Below, in pieces: positions 45,284 to 54,430 of a stretch of DNA of 64,000 nucleotides. Position 1 is the stretch's first letter. Each line of letters begins with the position of its first letter. The stretch is from positions 8,618,001 through 8,682,000 of the forward strand of contig NZ_QUMQ01000001.1 in NCBI RefSeq assembly GCF_003387075.1, given 5' to 3'. This DNA is from Asanoa ferruginea (GTDB lineage: Bacteria; Actinomycetota; Actinomycetes; Mycobacteriales; Micromonosporaceae). Position numbers and translations under genes: made by a program. The notes beneath the pieces are model-generated. The model had not been told where the DNA came from. It searched no databases and saw only the letters and a list, made by a program, of their open reading frames with translations.

Positions 45284-46483
45284 TCACGCGGGGGGCCGCC
45301 ACTGTGCGGCGGTGGTCGCGGCGCTGCCCATCAGGCGCGGGGTGATCTGGCCGAGCGCCGCGTCGCGGGCCCGCAGGGCGAGCCGGCCGCGGGTCTGTAG
45401 CACCGCCGACATCCGCCGGGTCTGCCGCACCATCGTCGCGGCGCGCGGCCGGCGCTCCCGGTCGTAGCCCTCGATGGCCCGGCGCAGCGCGAGGCCCGGC
45501 GTCGCGTCGCGGACCGCGCCCGCGAGCGTGGCCGCGTCTTCGAACGCGAGGCAGGCGCCCTGGCCGAGGTGATGGGGCATGGCGTGGGCGGCGTCGCCGA
45601 GCAGCACCACGCCGCCCGGCCCGGACGCGAACGAGTAGGAGCGCGGCAGCGGGCGCAACTCGCGCACCTCCTGCTGCACCAGGTCGTCGGGCTCGGTCGC
45701 CTCGAGCAGGTCGGCGATCGGCTCGGGCCAGCCGGCATACCACCGGCGGAGCAGGCCGAGTTGGGTCGGCGGCGGCTCGGGGCGGGGCGCACCGGCGGCG
45801 GTGGCGACCCAGTAGACGCCACCGCGGGTGGAGCCGCCCGAGGAGCCGCGCTCGCCCAGCGACGCGGCCACGAACCGGTAGCCGGCGCCCAGCGTCTCGC
45901 CACCGACCGGGCGGCCGGCGAGGCTCTTCGGTGCCCGGTACCACGGGATGACCGCGCGCCAGGCCGTGCAGCCGGAGCTGACCACGGCCGACTCCGGCGC
46001 GAGGCGGGACCGGACCGCGCTGTCGATGCCGTCGGCGGCGACCACCAGGTCGGCCGCGAACGGCTGCCGGCCGGCGGTGACCACGGGCCGCTCGCTGTCG
46101 CCGATGCGCACGTCGCCGACCTGGATGCCGGTGCGGATGTCGATGCGGTCGCCGAGCCCGGCGATCAGCGCGTCGTGGAGGTCTTCGCGGTGCACGACGA
46201 CCGGCGCGCGGTGGGCCGCGACGGGCCGCGGCTGCACCAGCCAGTGGCCGTCGGGGCGCCGGACGCCGGTCTCGCCGAGCGGGGTGCCGATCGCGTCGAG
46301 GCCGTCACCGAGCCCGAGGGCGCGCAGGGCCCGGATGCCGTTGGGCCAGAGCACCAGCGCGGTGCGGCCCGGGCGCACCCGGTCGGCCTGCTCGAGGAGG
46401 GTGACCTGCCAACCTGACCGGGCCAGCGCCCCGGCCGCCGCCAGGCCGCCGATGCCAGCGCCCACCACCACGGCCGTACGCAT
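45284..46483 (-). CDS. FAD-dependent aromatic-ring-type monooxygenase
   Basis: A 399-residue class A flavoprotein monooxygenase. The dinucleotide motif is VVVGAGIGGLAAAGAL, followed by the Glu that binds the FAD ribose (LLEQAD); the DG motif is ADGIDSAVRSRL; the GD motif is LLGDAAHAMPHHLGQGACLAFEDA. NAD(P)H and O2 would be used to hydroxylate or epoxidise a small substrate; family members act on phenols, antibiotics and carotenoids. ATG 46483 is 30 bases after the lgt stop, so it may be read from the lgt promoter. Confidence 0.9.
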   Translation of the reverse strand: MRTAVVVGAGIGGLAAAGALARSGWQVTLLEQADRVRPGRTALVLWPNGIRALRALGLGDGLDAIGTPLGETGVRRPDGHWLVQPRPVAAHRAPVVVHREDLHDALIAGLGDRIDIRTGIQVGDVRIGDSERPVVTAGRQPFAADLVVAADGIDSAVRSRLAPESAVVSSGCTAWRAVIPWYRAPKSLAGRPVGGETLGAGYRFVAASLGERGSSGGSTRGGVYWVATAAGAPRPEPPPTQLGLLRRWYAGWPEPIADLLEATEPDDLVQQEVRELRPLPRSYSFASGPGGVVLLGDAAHAMPHHLGQGACLAFEDAATLAGAVRDATPGLALRRAIEGYDRERRPRAATMVRQTRRMSAVLQTRGRLALRARDAALGQITPRLMGSAATTAAQWRPPA

Positions 46484-46513
46484 GGCACCGCCTCTCCGGG
46501 GTGGTTGGTCGGA

Positions 46514-47632
46514 TCAGCGGTCGTCGGCGCGGCTGCCCGCGCCGGCGGCCGTGGTGTCGCTGTCGTGCTCATCATCCGGGTCGTCGGTGCCGGCGTCGGC
46601 GGACTCGCCGTCCGTCGCGGCCACGACGACCCCGTCCGGGTCATCGTCGGGCACCGCGCCGGTCTCCTGGTAGGCCCGGAACTGCTCTTCGCTGACCACC
46701 CGGTAGCCGGTCGGGATCGCCGCGGCGGTTGGCTTCGACGAGACGTCGACGGTGGAGATGTCGCCGGCGGCCGGCGCCGGGGTGGGCACGTCGAGACCGG
46801 TCGGGATGACGTATTCGCGCGGGCCCTTGACCCGCAGGAAGTAGATCAGCGCGCCGACGAACACGATCGCGGCGACGAAGACGTTGATCCGCACACCGGC
46901 GATGTGTGTCGCCGTGTCGTCGCGGAGGATCTCGATGAAGAACCGGCCGAGGGTGTAGCCCATCACGTACACCGCGAAGGCGCGCCCCTTGCCGAACTTG
47001 AACTTGCGGTCGAGGGCGATCACCACGCCGGCGATGAGCACGTCCCAGACCAGCTCGTAGAGGAACGTCGGCTGGTAGAGCCCAGGGCGCAGCACCGGCT
47101 CGCCGTCGACCAGCGTGGGCCGGCCGGCCGAGTCCATCTCGTGCACCTCGAGGCCCCACGGCAGGGTCGTCTGCCGGCCGTAGAGCTCGTTGTTGAACCA
47201 GTTGCCGAGCCGGCCGATGCCCTGGGCCAGCGGGAGCCCGGGCGCGAGCGCGTCGGCGACCACGGTCAGCGGCAGGCCGAGCTGGCGGGCACCCAGCCAC
47301 GCGCCGACGCCGCCGCCGGCCACCGCACCCCAGATGCCCAGGCCACCCTTCCAGATCTGGAGGGCCTCGAGCGGGTCACCGCCCTCGCCGAAGTAGGCGC
47401 CGGGCGAAGTGATCACGTGATAGATCCGGGCGCCGATGATGCCGAACGGCACCGCCCACACCGCGATGTCGAGGATCGCCCACTTGTGCGCGCCGCGCTG
47501 GCGGAGCCGGTATTCGGCCACGACGGCGGCGGCGATGATGCCCAGGATGATGCAGAGGGCATATGCCCGGATCGGAACCGGGCCGATCTGCCACACGGCG
47601 TGAGTGGGGCTCGGAATCGCGGCGAGGGTCAC
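46514..47632 (-). CDS. lgt: Prolipoprotein diacylglyceryl transferase
   Basis: A 372-residue membrane enzyme that transfers diacylglycerol from phosphatidylglycerol to the lipobox Cys of prelipoproteins, such as the sugar-binding protein in this window. There are seven membrane segments; the Lgt signature GRLGNWFNNELYGRQT holds the essential Arg/Asn residues, with LGRFFIEILRDD later. A charged tail of about 75 residues (rich in Asp, Glu and Thr) after the last membrane segment is typical of actinobacterial Lgt. The start is GTG 47632 (TLAAIPSPTHAVWQIGPVPIRAYAL in segments). Confidence 0.95.
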   Translation of the reverse strand: MTLAAIPSPTHAVWQIGPVPIRAYALCIILGIIAAAVVAEYRLRQRGAHKWAILDIAVWAVPFGIIGARIYHVITSPGAYFGEGGDPLEALQIWKGGLGIWGAVAGGGVGAWLGARQLGLPLTVVADALAPGLPLAQGIGRLGNWFNNELYGRQTTLPWGLEVHEMDSAGRPTLVDGEPVLRPGLYQPTFLYELVWDVLIAGVVIALDRKFKFGKGRAFAVYVMGYTLGRFFIEILRDDTATHIAGVRINVFVAAIVFVGALIYFLRVKGPREYVIPTGLDVPTPAPAAGDISTVDVSSKPTAAAIPTGYRVVSEEQFRAYQETGAVPDDDPDGVVVAATDGESADAGTDDPDDEHDSDTTAAGAGSRADDR

Positions 47633-47770
47633 GGGACAACACGGTACCGTCGCGCATGGTGCAAGCGGCACCCCGGGTTCGTCCCGGATCTATCCGGACA
47701 CCGCACGCATCGAGCGATGAGCCGGCACGACGGCTGACGTTCGCGCGCTCGCGGCGTACGGTCCAAGGGT

Positions 47771-48271
47771 ATGAACTCCCTCACATCCGCGGTCGCCGCG
47801 ATCGTCACCGACGACGCCGGCCGCGTGCTGCTCTGCCAGCAGAGCCAGGGACACCGCCGGTGGGGGCTGCCGGGCGGGAAGGTCCGTGAGAACGAGAGTC
47901 CCATCCATGCCATCGGTCGCGACGTACGCGAGGAGATCGGCACGGATGTCGAGATCATCGACCTGGTCGGCATCTACGAGTTGTGCGGGCAGGATCTGCC
48001 CGAACTCGTGGTGCACGTGTTCCGGTGTCACGACGCCCGCGGCGAGGCCCTGTTACACACGCCGCAGCGGATCTGTCGGCTGAGCTGGCACGACACCGAC
48101 GACCTGCCACAGCCGATGACGCCGACCACCCGCATGGCGATCGCCGACGCGGTTGCCGGCCGGGCCGGCGTGCTGTCGCGGGTCGAGCGCGATCCCGAGC
48201 CCGACTATCCCGACGCCGGCGACACGGCCGACCAGGCCAGCCAGGACGTCGTGGTCGGTCTGGCCGGCTGA
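47771..48271 (+). CDS. NUDIX hydrolase
   Basis: A 166-residue pyrophosphohydrolase. The Nudix box reads GGKVRENESPIHAIGRDVREEIG, given here as GGKVREN with the metal-binding block RDVREEIG; an Asp replaces the first Glu of REVxEE. WGLPGGK precedes it. The substrate is a nucleoside diphosphate linked to something unknown. ATG 47771 follows AAGGGT. The tail beyond residue 140 is acidic and variable, and the stop codon is part of an 18-bp tandem duplication. It is inserted between trpA and lgt in opposite orientation. Confidence 0.9.
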   Translation: MNSLTSAVAAIVTDDAGRVLLCQQSQGHRRWGLPGGKVRENESPIHAIGRDVREEIGTDVEIIDLVGIYELCGQDLPELVVHVFRCHDARGEALLHTPQRICRLSWHDTDDLPQPMTPTTRMAIADAVAGRAGVLSRVERDPEPDYPDAGDTADQASQDVVVGLAG

Positions 48272-48289
48272 GTCGGTCTGGCCGGCTGA
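48254..48289. repeat. 18-bp tandem duplication across the Nudix stop codon
   Basis: GTCGGTCTGGCCGGCTGA occurs twice in a row (48254-48271 and 48272-48289). The first copy ends with the stop codon of the Nudix gene, so the last five codons and the stop are duplicated, with the second copy untranslated. Confidence 0.95.
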
Positions 48290-48293
48290 TCCC

Positions 48294-49097
48294 TCAGCGG
48301 TTGACCCCACGCACCCCGGCGGCCAGTTCCGCCGACAACTGCCGCAGCGATGCCAGGCCCGACGCCTCGTCGTCGGCGTCGAGCACGCAGCGGACCAGCG
48401 CGCTGCCGACGATCACCCCGTCGGCGAACGAGCCGACCTCGGCGGCCTGCGCACCGTCGCGGACGCCGAGCCCGACACCGACCGGCAGCTCGGAGTTGAC
48501 CGCGCGGATCCGCGCGACCAGGGCCGGTGCGGCCGTCGAGGTCTGCTCGCGGGCGCCGGTGACGCCCATCAGCGCGGTGGCGTAGACGAAGCCGCGGCAG
48601 TGCGCCACGGTCATCGCCAGTCGGGCGTCGGTCGACGAGGGCGAGACCAGGAACGTGCGGTCGAGCCCGTGCGCGTCGGAGGCGGCCAGCCAGTCGTGCG
48701 CCTCGTCGGGGATCAGGTCGGGCGTGATCAGCCCGGTGCCACCGGCGGCGGCGTAGTCGCGCGCGAACCGGTCGACACCGTATTGCTCGATGGGGTTCCA
48801 GTAGGTCATCGTGACCACCGGTGCGCCCGTGGCGGCGACGGCCTCGACGACCCGCATCGTGTCGGCCACCCGGACTCCGCCGGCCAGTGCGATGTCGCTG
48901 GCCTTCTGGATCACCGGGCCGTCCATCACCGGGTCGCTGTAGGGGATCTCCAACTCGATGACGTCGACGCCGGACTCGACCATCGCCTTCATCGCGGCGA
49001 TGCTGCCGTCGACGGTGGGGAAACCGATCGGCATGCAGCCGACCAGCACCGCCCGGCCTTCGGCGCGGGCCTTCTCGAACGCGACAGCAATGCTCAT
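48294..49097 (-). CDS. trpA: Tryptophan synthase, alpha chain
   Basis: A 267-residue TIM barrel that splits indole-3-glycerol phosphate into indole and glyceraldehyde 3-phosphate. The catalytic Glu is in VIELEIPYSDPVMDGP with the following Asp, and the phosphate-binding region is GVGLGVRDG...GVIVGSALV. The ATG directly follows the trpB stop (TAA then ATG without a gap), as expected for subunits made in equal amounts. Complete and normal. Confidence 0.97.
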   Translation of the reverse strand: MSIAVAFEKARAEGRAVLVGCMPIGFPTVDGSIAAMKAMVESGVDVIELEIPYSDPVMDGPVIQKASDIALAGGVRVADTMRVVEAVAATGAPVVTMTYWNPIEQYGVDRFARDYAAAGGTGLITPDLIPDEAHDWLAASDAHGLDRTFLVSPSSTDARLAMTVAHCRGFVYATALMGVTGAREQTSTAAPALVARIRAVNSELPVGVGLGVRDGAQAAEVGSFADGVIVGSALVRCVLDADDEASGLASLRQLSAELAAGVRGVNR

Positions 49098-50303
49098 TTA
49101 CAAGATCCCGAAGTAGTTGCCGGCGGTGTGCACGTCTTTGTCGCCGCGGCCGGACAGGTTGACCACGATGGTCGGCTGGCGGCCGAGGGTCTCGGTCAGC
49201 TCCGGGATGATCCGCAGCGTGCCGGCCAGCGCGTGGGCGCTCTCGATCGCCGGGATGATCCCCTCGGTGCGGCAGAGGAGCTGGAACGCGCTCATCGCCT
49301 CGGCGTCGTCGACCGGCAGGTAGGTCGCCCGCCCGGTGTCGTGCAGCCAGGCGTGCTCCGGGCCGACGGCCGGGTAGTCGAGGCCGGCCGAGATCGAGTG
49401 CGACTCCAGGGTCTGCCCGTCGGCGTCCTGGAGCACGTAGGTGCGGGCGCCGTGCAGCACGCCCTTCGAGCCCGCCGTGATCGACGCCGCGGTGCGGCCG
49501 GTGGCCACCCCGTCGCCGCCGGCCTCGAAGCCGTAGAGCCGGACCGACTCGTCGGGGACGAACGCGTGGAAGATGCCGATCGCGTTGGAGCCGCCGCCGA
49601 CGCAGGCGGTGACCGCGTCGGGCAGCCCGCCGAGCGTTTCGAGCGACTGCGCGCGGGCCTCCCGGCCGATGCCGGAGACGAAGTCGCGGACGAGCTCCGG
49701 GAACGGGTGCGGGCCGGCCGCCGTACCCAGGAGGTAGTGGGTTTCGTCGACCGAGGCGACCCAGTCGCGAAGGGCCTCGTTGAGCGCGTCCTTGAGGGTG
49801 CGGGAACCGTTGGTCACCGGGATGACCGTGGCGCCCAGCATCCGCATCCGGGCGACGTTGAGCGCCTGCCGCTCGGTGTCGAGCTCGCCCATGTAGACCA
49901 CGCACTCGAGGTCGAGATAGGCGGCGGCGGTCGCGGCGGCCACCCCGTGCTGGCCGGCGCCGGTCTCGGCGATCACCCGGCGCTTGCCCATCCGCTTGGT
50001 GAGCAGCGCCTGGCCGAGCACGTTGCGCACCTTGTGCGCGCCGGTGTGCAGCAGGTCTTCGCGCTTGAGCAGGATCCGCGCGCCCACGTGAGCGCTCAAC
50101 CGGCCGGCCTCGTAGAGCATCGACGGAGCGCCCGCGTATTCGCGGAGCAGCCGGTCGAACTCGGCCACGAACTCGGGGTCGGCCTTGGCGCTGCGGTAGG
50201 CGGCGTCGAGCTCGTCGAGCGCGGCGACCAGCGCCTCCGGGATGAACCGGCCGCCGAAGGGCCCGAAGTGCCCGGTGGCGTCGGGCAGCAACAGGTCAGT
50301 CAT
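49098..50303 (-). CDS. trpB: Tryptophan synthase, beta chain
   Basis: A 401-residue PLP enzyme that joins indole and serine to tryptophan. The PLP Lys is in [29 protein letters not shown] and the phosphate loop GGGSNAIG follow. The N-terminal [15 protein letters not shown] is characteristic. Its ATG overlaps the trpC stop (ATGA at 50300-50303). Complete. Confidence 0.98.
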   Translation of the reverse strand: MTDLLLPDATGHFGPFGGRFIPEALVAALDELDAAYRSAKADPEFVAEFDRLLREYAGAPSMLYEAGRLSAHVGARILLKREDLLHTGAHKVRNVLGQALLTKRMGKRRVIAETGAGQHGVAAATAAAYLDLECVVYMGELDTERQALNVARMRMLGATVIPVTNGSRTLKDALNEALRDWVASVDETHYLLGTAAGPHPFPELVRDFVSGIGREARAQSLETLGGLPDAVTACVGGGSNAIGIFHAFVPDESVRLYGFEAGGDGVATGRTAASITAGSKGVLHGARTYVLQDADGQTLESHSISAGLDYPAVGPEHAWLHDTGRATYLPVDDAEAMSAFQLLCRTEGIIPAIESAHALAGTLRIIPELTETLGRQPTIVVNLSGRGDKDVHTAGNYFGIL

Positions 50304-51160
50304 CGCACCGGCCTCGGAGTCGCGGGGTGGTTGCCGGCGTTGACCAGCTCGGCGACCGCGTCGCGGGGGCTCTTCTGGGTCACCAGGCCCTCGCCGACCA
50401 GCACCGCGTCGGCGCCGGCGGAGGCGTAGCGGATGAGGTCGTGCGGTCCGCGTACGCCCGATTCAGCGATCTTGACGACGTTGTTGGGCAGCCCAGGGGC
50501 GATCCGCTCGAACACCGACCGGTCGACCTCGAGAGTGCGCAGGTCACGGGCGTTGACCCCGATCACCCGCGCGCCGGCCTCGAGAGCCCGGTCGGCCTCT
50601 TCCTCGTCGTGCACCTCGACCAGGGCGGTCATGCCGAGCGACTCGATCCGCTCCAGCAGACCGGTCAGCACGTTCTGCTCGAGCGCGGCGACGATCAGCA
50701 GCACCATGTCGGCGCCGTGCGCCCGCGCCTCGTGCACCTGATAACTGGAGACGACGAAGTCCTTGCGGAGCACCGGCACGTTGACGGCGGCCCGCACGGC
50801 GGCCAGGTCTTCGAGGGAGCCACCGAACCAGCGGCCCTCGGTCAGCACGCTGATGCAGCGGGCGCCACCGCCCGCGTATTCACTGGCCAGGTCGGCGGGG
50901 TCCGGGATGTCGGCGAGCTGCCCACGGGACGGCGAGGCGCGCTTGACCTCGGCGATCACCGCGACGCCGGGGCGGCGCAGCGCGGCATGGGCGTCACGGG
51001 CCGGCGGCGCGGCCGCGGCGAGGCGTTTGACCTCGTCGAGCGGGACCTGCTGCTGCCGACTTTCGACGTCTTCGCGCACGCCCGCGATGATTTCGTCGAG
51101 GACACTCACCGGCGTCGCCGGGTTGGCGCCGTCGTCACCCTGCGGTTGATCAGCACTCAC
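50300..51160 (-). CDS. trpC: Indole-3-glycerol phosphate synthase
   Basis: A 286-residue TIM barrel closing the indole ring of carboxyphenylaminodeoxyribulose phosphate. Conserved blocks are [26 protein letters not shown] with the catalytic Lys, [40 protein letters not shown] and AESGVRG. I chose GTG 51160, which has AAGGGGAG seven bases upstream; an in-frame ATG at 51187 is possible. The first gene of trpCBA as a coupled block; its promoter must be in the 51161-51466 gap. Confidence 0.95.
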   Translation of the reverse strand: MSADQPQGDDGANPATPVSVLDEIIAGVREDVESRQQQVPLDEVKRLAAAAPPARDAHAALRRPGVAVIAEVKRASPSRGQLADIPDPADLASEYAGGGARCISVLTEGRWFGGSLEDLAAVRAAVNVPVLRKDFVVSSYQVHEARAHGADMVLLIVAALEQNVLTGLLERIESLGMTALVEVHDEEEADRALEAGARVIGVNARDLRTLEVDRSVFERIAPGLPNNVVKIAESGVRGPHDLIRYASAGADAVLVGEGLVTQKSPRDAVAELVNAGNHPATPRPVR

Positions 51161-51466
51161 CAACGGACTCCCCTTTCCGGGTGTCATGCGCCCGATGCTA
51201 TGGCCCGCCGGACCGCGGACGGCGTCCGGGGTATGGGCCGTCTCACGCCGCGTGGTCGGGCATAATGCCCGGCCCGTCCCGGCGTGGGCCCCCGGGGGCC
51301 TGGTTACGTGGTGCTCCGCCGGCTGCTCACCCCGGTGACGCAGGCCGCATTCGCCACGGGGCGGACACTCTGGCGAAACAGCCCTCCGGGAGGATGTGGT
51401 CGGGCAAACTGGTCGACGGTGCCATTAGCGCACCGACCACAGGGGACTTGTTCATCGGGGCGGGGC
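51161..51466. other. Intergenic region before trpC
   Basis: No gene is seen. It contains GGGCATAATGCCC (51259-51271, arms of six around one base) and the perfect palindrome GGCCCCCGGGGGCC (51287-51300). I found no run of Trp codons that would indicate attenuation upstream of trpC. Confidence 0.5.
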
Positions 51467-51724
51467 ATGGACGACACACTGTCACGGCAGCAAGGCGGGA
51501 TCGCGGACCTTCCGCGGGCTGTCCTCTCGGCGGCATTCGGCGTCATCGACACCGCGCAGCGGGTCGTCGTCGGCGAGCGCATGCGCACGGCGCGGGGCAA
51601 CGCCTGGGAGGCGATCTGCGCCGACCGGGCGCGGGCCGATCAGCGCGACGAGGTCCGACGTCACGTAGCGATGATCGTGACGATGCCGCCGCGCCGGAAG
51701 GCCACGGCCCGCTCGCTCACCTGA
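51467..51724 (+). CDS. Small hypothetical protein within the trp region
   Basis: An 85-residue, mostly helical, charged protein (DDTLSRQQGGIADLPRAVL, then ERMRTARGNAWEAICADR and DEVRRHVAMIV). No signal or membrane segment. It sits on the opposite strand between trpC and the Trp-associated membrane protein, overlapping the end of the latter by eight bases. I recall similar short helical proteins at this position in related actinomycetes but cannot name a family. ATG 51467 is preceded only by G-rich sequence. Confidence 0.55.
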   Translation: MDDTLSRQQGGIADLPRAVLSAAFGVIDTAQRVVVGERMRTARGNAWEAICADRARADQRDEVRRHVAMIVTMPPRRKATARSLT

Positions 51725-52223
51725 CCGTCGGGTCCTCACCGCGGTCGAGGGCGTTCCAGGCGTCGGTCGTACCCCCGGTAGAGCTCTTGTCCGGCGACCG
51801 GTCGTAGCGCGCGCCCATGCCCGGCCAGCGGTGCCCGGCCACGACGGCGGCCAGCCCACCGACCACCACCAGCACCCCGCCGACCACGGTCAGGGCCGGC
51901 CACGCGGTGCTGGCGTCGAACGCCCGGTCGAGCGCGAGACCCACCAGGGCCACACCGACAAGCAGCACGAGTACGCCGACGGCGCCGCGACCCAGCCCGC
52001 GGGTGGCGAGCAGCGCGCCGGCGCCGGCCAGCCCCACGATCGCCAGCGCCGACAGGCCGGGGATCAGGTCGCCGCCGGACTGGTTGAAGCTCGACGGTGG
52101 CAGCGGCGACACGCTGTGCGTGTAGCCGGTCTCCCAGGTGCGGCCCGCCGCGATGAACGCGAGCCCAGCGCCGACCACGCAGAACAGCACCGCCATCGTG
52201 AGCTGCCGCCGGGGGTTCTTCAT
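51717..52223 (-). CDS. Trp-region-associated membrane protein (TIGR02234-like)
   Basis: A 168-residue protein with four predicted membrane segments (QLTMAVLFCVVGAGLAFIAA; LIPGLSALAIVGLAGAGALL; GVLVLLVGVALVGLAL; ALTVVGGVLVVVGGLAAVVA) and a loop starting GRTWETGYTHSV. It matches the layout of the membrane protein regularly encoded between trpE and trpC in actinobacteria. Function unproven, perhaps tryptophan-related. ATG 52223 overlaps the trpE stop (ATGA). The soluble tail ends in DRGEDPTVR. Confidence 0.85.
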   Translation of the reverse strand: MKNPRRQLTMAVLFCVVGAGLAFIAAGRTWETGYTHSVSPLPPSSFNQSGGDLIPGLSALAIVGLAGAGALLATRGLGRGAVGVLVLLVGVALVGLALDRAFDASTAWPALTVVGGVLVVVGGLAAVVAGHRWPGMGARYDRSPDKSSTGGTTDAWNALDRGEDPTVR

Positions 52224-53764
52224 CGCGCGGCCCGAAGGGTCTCGGCGGCGGTGATGGCGGCCAGCACCGCGGCGGCCTTGTTCTGGGTCTCGCGCTCCTC
52301 GGCGGCCGGGTCGGAGTCGGCGACGATGCCGGCGCCCGCCTGCACGTAGGCGCGGCCGTCGCGGATCAGCGCGGTGCGGATCGCGATCGCCATGTCGAGG
52401 TCGCCGCCGAAGCCCAGATAGCCCACGGTCCCGCCGTAGACACCGCGCCGGGTCGGCTCGAGCTCCTCGATGATCTCCATCGCCCGGACCTTCGGCGCGC
52501 CCGACAGCGTGCCCGCCGGGAACGTGGCCGCCAGAGCGTCGAACGCGCTCTGGTCGTCGCGGAGTTGCCCGACCACGGTCGAGACGATGTGCATGACGTG
52601 GCTGTAGCGCTCGATGGTGGCGAACTCCGGCACCTCGACCGTGCCCGGCACGCAGACCCGGCCCAGGTCGTTGCGGCCGAGATCGACCAGCATCACGTGC
52701 TCGGCCCGCTCCTTGGGGTCGCCCAGCAACTCGGTCGCGAGCTGCCCGTCGTGCTGCGGGTCGCGCCCGCGCGGCCGGGTGCCGGCGATCGGGTGCAGCA
52801 GCGCCCGGCCGTCGCTGACCTTGAGGTGCGCCTCCGGCGACGAGCCGACGATGTCGAAGTCGTCGAAGCGCAGCAGATACATGTAAGGGCTGGGGTTGGT
52901 GGTGCGCAACACCCGGTAGACGTCGAGCGGGTCGGCGTTGGTGCGGCGCTCGAAGCGCTGCGAGACGACGATCTGGAAGCACTCGCCGGCCCGGATCGCC
53001 TCCTTGGCCAGCTCCACCGCCTTGGGGTAGCCGCCCTCCGGCGTGCGGCTCTCCAGCCGGGGCTCGGCCGGCGGGCGATCGATCGTGGAGATCATCGGCG
53101 GGGTTGGCCGGGACAGCGCCGAGGTCATCGCGTCGAGCCGGCCCACCGCGTGGTGGTAGGCGGCGGCGACCGCCTTCTCATCGGCTTCCGGGCCTCCCGG
53201 GCCTTCCGGGGGCAGGATCGCGTTGGCGACCAGGATCGCGGAGCCGGCGTAGTGGTCGAGCACCACCAGGTCGGTCGCCAGCATCATGCCCAGCTCGGGG
53301 ACGCCGAGGTCGTCGTCGGCCAGCTCAGGCAGCTTCTCGAAGCGGCGCACCAGGTCGTAGGCCAGGTAGCCGACCATGCCACCGGTCAGCGGCGGGCCGT
53401 CGGGGTCGTGCCGCCGGCCGGTGAGCGCGTCGACCGTCGCCCGCAGCACGTCGACCGGGTCGCCGGTGGTCGGCACGCCCTCGGGCGGGCTGCCCAGCCA
53501 CTCGGCCCGGCCGCCGCGCTCGACCAGCGTGGCCGCGCTGCGGACGCCGATGAACGAATAGCGGGACCAGGCCGTGCCGGCGCTGCCGGCGCCCTGCTCG
53601 GCCGACTCCAGCAGGAAGGTGCCCGGGCCGCCGGCCAGCTTGCGGTAGACGCCGACCGGGGTCTCGCCGTCGGCCAGCAGCCGCCGGGTGACCGGGACGA
53701 CCCGGCCCGAGCGGGCCTGGTCGGCGAACTCCGCCAGGGTCGGTGTGACCGCGCCGGTGGTCAT
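52220..53764 (-). CDS. trpE: Anthranilate synthase, component I
   Basis: A 514-residue chorismate-using enzyme making anthranilate with the glutaminase subunit, which is not in this window. The tryptophan feedback site is present near the N-terminus as FLLES with the later Ser in SRYSFIG. The catalytic domain has [54 protein letters not shown] and [21 protein letters not shown] 53764 overlaps the hisI stop (ATGA at 53761-53764), so hisI-trpE-membrane protein form one unit. It should be feedback-inhibited by tryptophan. Confidence 0.97.
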   Translation of the reverse strand: MTTGAVTPTLAEFADQARSGRVVPVTRRLLADGETPVGVYRKLAGGPGTFLLESAEQGAGSAGTAWSRYSFIGVRSAATLVERGGRAEWLGSPPEGVPTTGDPVDVLRATVDALTGRRHDPDGPPLTGGMVGYLAYDLVRRFEKLPELADDDLGVPELGMMLATDLVVLDHYAGSAILVANAILPPEGPGGPEADEKAVAAAYHHAVGRLDAMTSALSRPTPPMISTIDRPPAEPRLESRTPEGGYPKAVELAKEAIRAGECFQIVVSQRFERRTNADPLDVYRVLRTTNPSPYMYLLRFDDFDIVGSSPEAHLKVSDGRALLHPIAGTRPRGRDPQHDGQLATELLGDPKERAEHVMLVDLGRNDLGRVCVPGTVEVPEFATIERYSHVMHIVSTVVGQLRDDQSAFDALAATFPAGTLSGAPKVRAMEIIEELEPTRRGVYGGTVGYLGFGGDLDMAIAIRTALIRDGRAYVQAGAGIVADSDPAAEERETQNKAAAVLAAITAAETLRAAR

Positions 53765-54117
53765 GCCCGCACCGGCAACTCGTCGGAGAAGCAGGTGGGC
53801 GTGCCCGTGTGGCAGGCCGGGCCGACCTGCTCGACGGTCAGCAGGATGGTGTCGCCGTCGCAGTCGAGGGAGGCGGCCTTGACGAACTGGTGGTTGCCGG
53901 AGGTGGCGCCCTTGACCCAGAGCTCGTTGCGGCTGCGCGACCAGTAGGTGGCCCGGCCGGTGGTGAGCGTGCGGTGCAGGGCCTCGTCGTTCATCCAGGC
54001 GAGCATCAGCACCTCACCGTCGTCGTGCCGGCGCACGACAGCCGGCACCAGCCCGTCGGCGGTGCGCTTCAAGCGGGCGGCGATCGCCGGGTCGAGACGG
54101 TCTTCGGTTGCGGCCAC
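53761..54117 (-). CDS. hisI: Phosphoribosyl-AMP cyclohydrolase
   Basis: A 118-residue histidine-pathway enzyme opening the adenine ring of phosphoribosyl-AMP. Family blocks are [31 protein letters not shown], the metal-binding DCDGDT, and the terminal Cys pair in [12 protein letters not shown]. The start is GTG 54117 with AGGAAG upstream. No fused HisE domain. It is the first gene of the hisI-trpE unit. Confidence 0.96.
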   Translation of the reverse strand: MAATEDRLDPAIAARLKRTADGLVPAVVRRHDDGEVLMLAWMNDEALHRTLTTGRATYWSRSRNELWVKGATSGNHQFVKAASLDCDGDTILLTVEQVGPACHTGTPTCFSDELPVRA

Positions 54118-54430
54118 CCGGACAATTCTTCCTCACCCGCGCCCGGCGACGTTCCGGGGGATATCTGAGCGAAATCGGGGGCTGTGCTCGGGCGCCGTGG
54201 GCGGTAGTTTGTGCGTGCGCCGCCCGGGTTTTCCTCACCGGCGGGGCGCTTCCCTGCCTTATCCCCGCGCGTCCGTGCCGACACCCGTCCCCGGCTCACT
54301 TTCTGCGCCGGCGCACGGGTCCGACGCGTTCCGTTCCGGCAGTCGCGTCCCGTCTCCCCCACCCGTCCGGCGCGCCCCATCCTGGCATCGCCCGGCCGGG
54401 TGTCGTTACGGAGCGGACGGAGGACACCGC
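54118..54430. other. Divergent promoter region between hisI and the acidic repeat protein
   Basis: No gene is seen in these 313 bases. A TAGTTT box near 54206 in the plus direction could be a -10 element for the acidic protein, giving a leader of about 220 bases. No defined riboswitch or attenuator was recognised. Confidence 0.4.

Noticed and set aside
51161-51466. A trp attenuator or T-box before trpC
   Set aside because: No Trp codon cluster, T-box sequence or terminator/antiterminator pair could be recognised.
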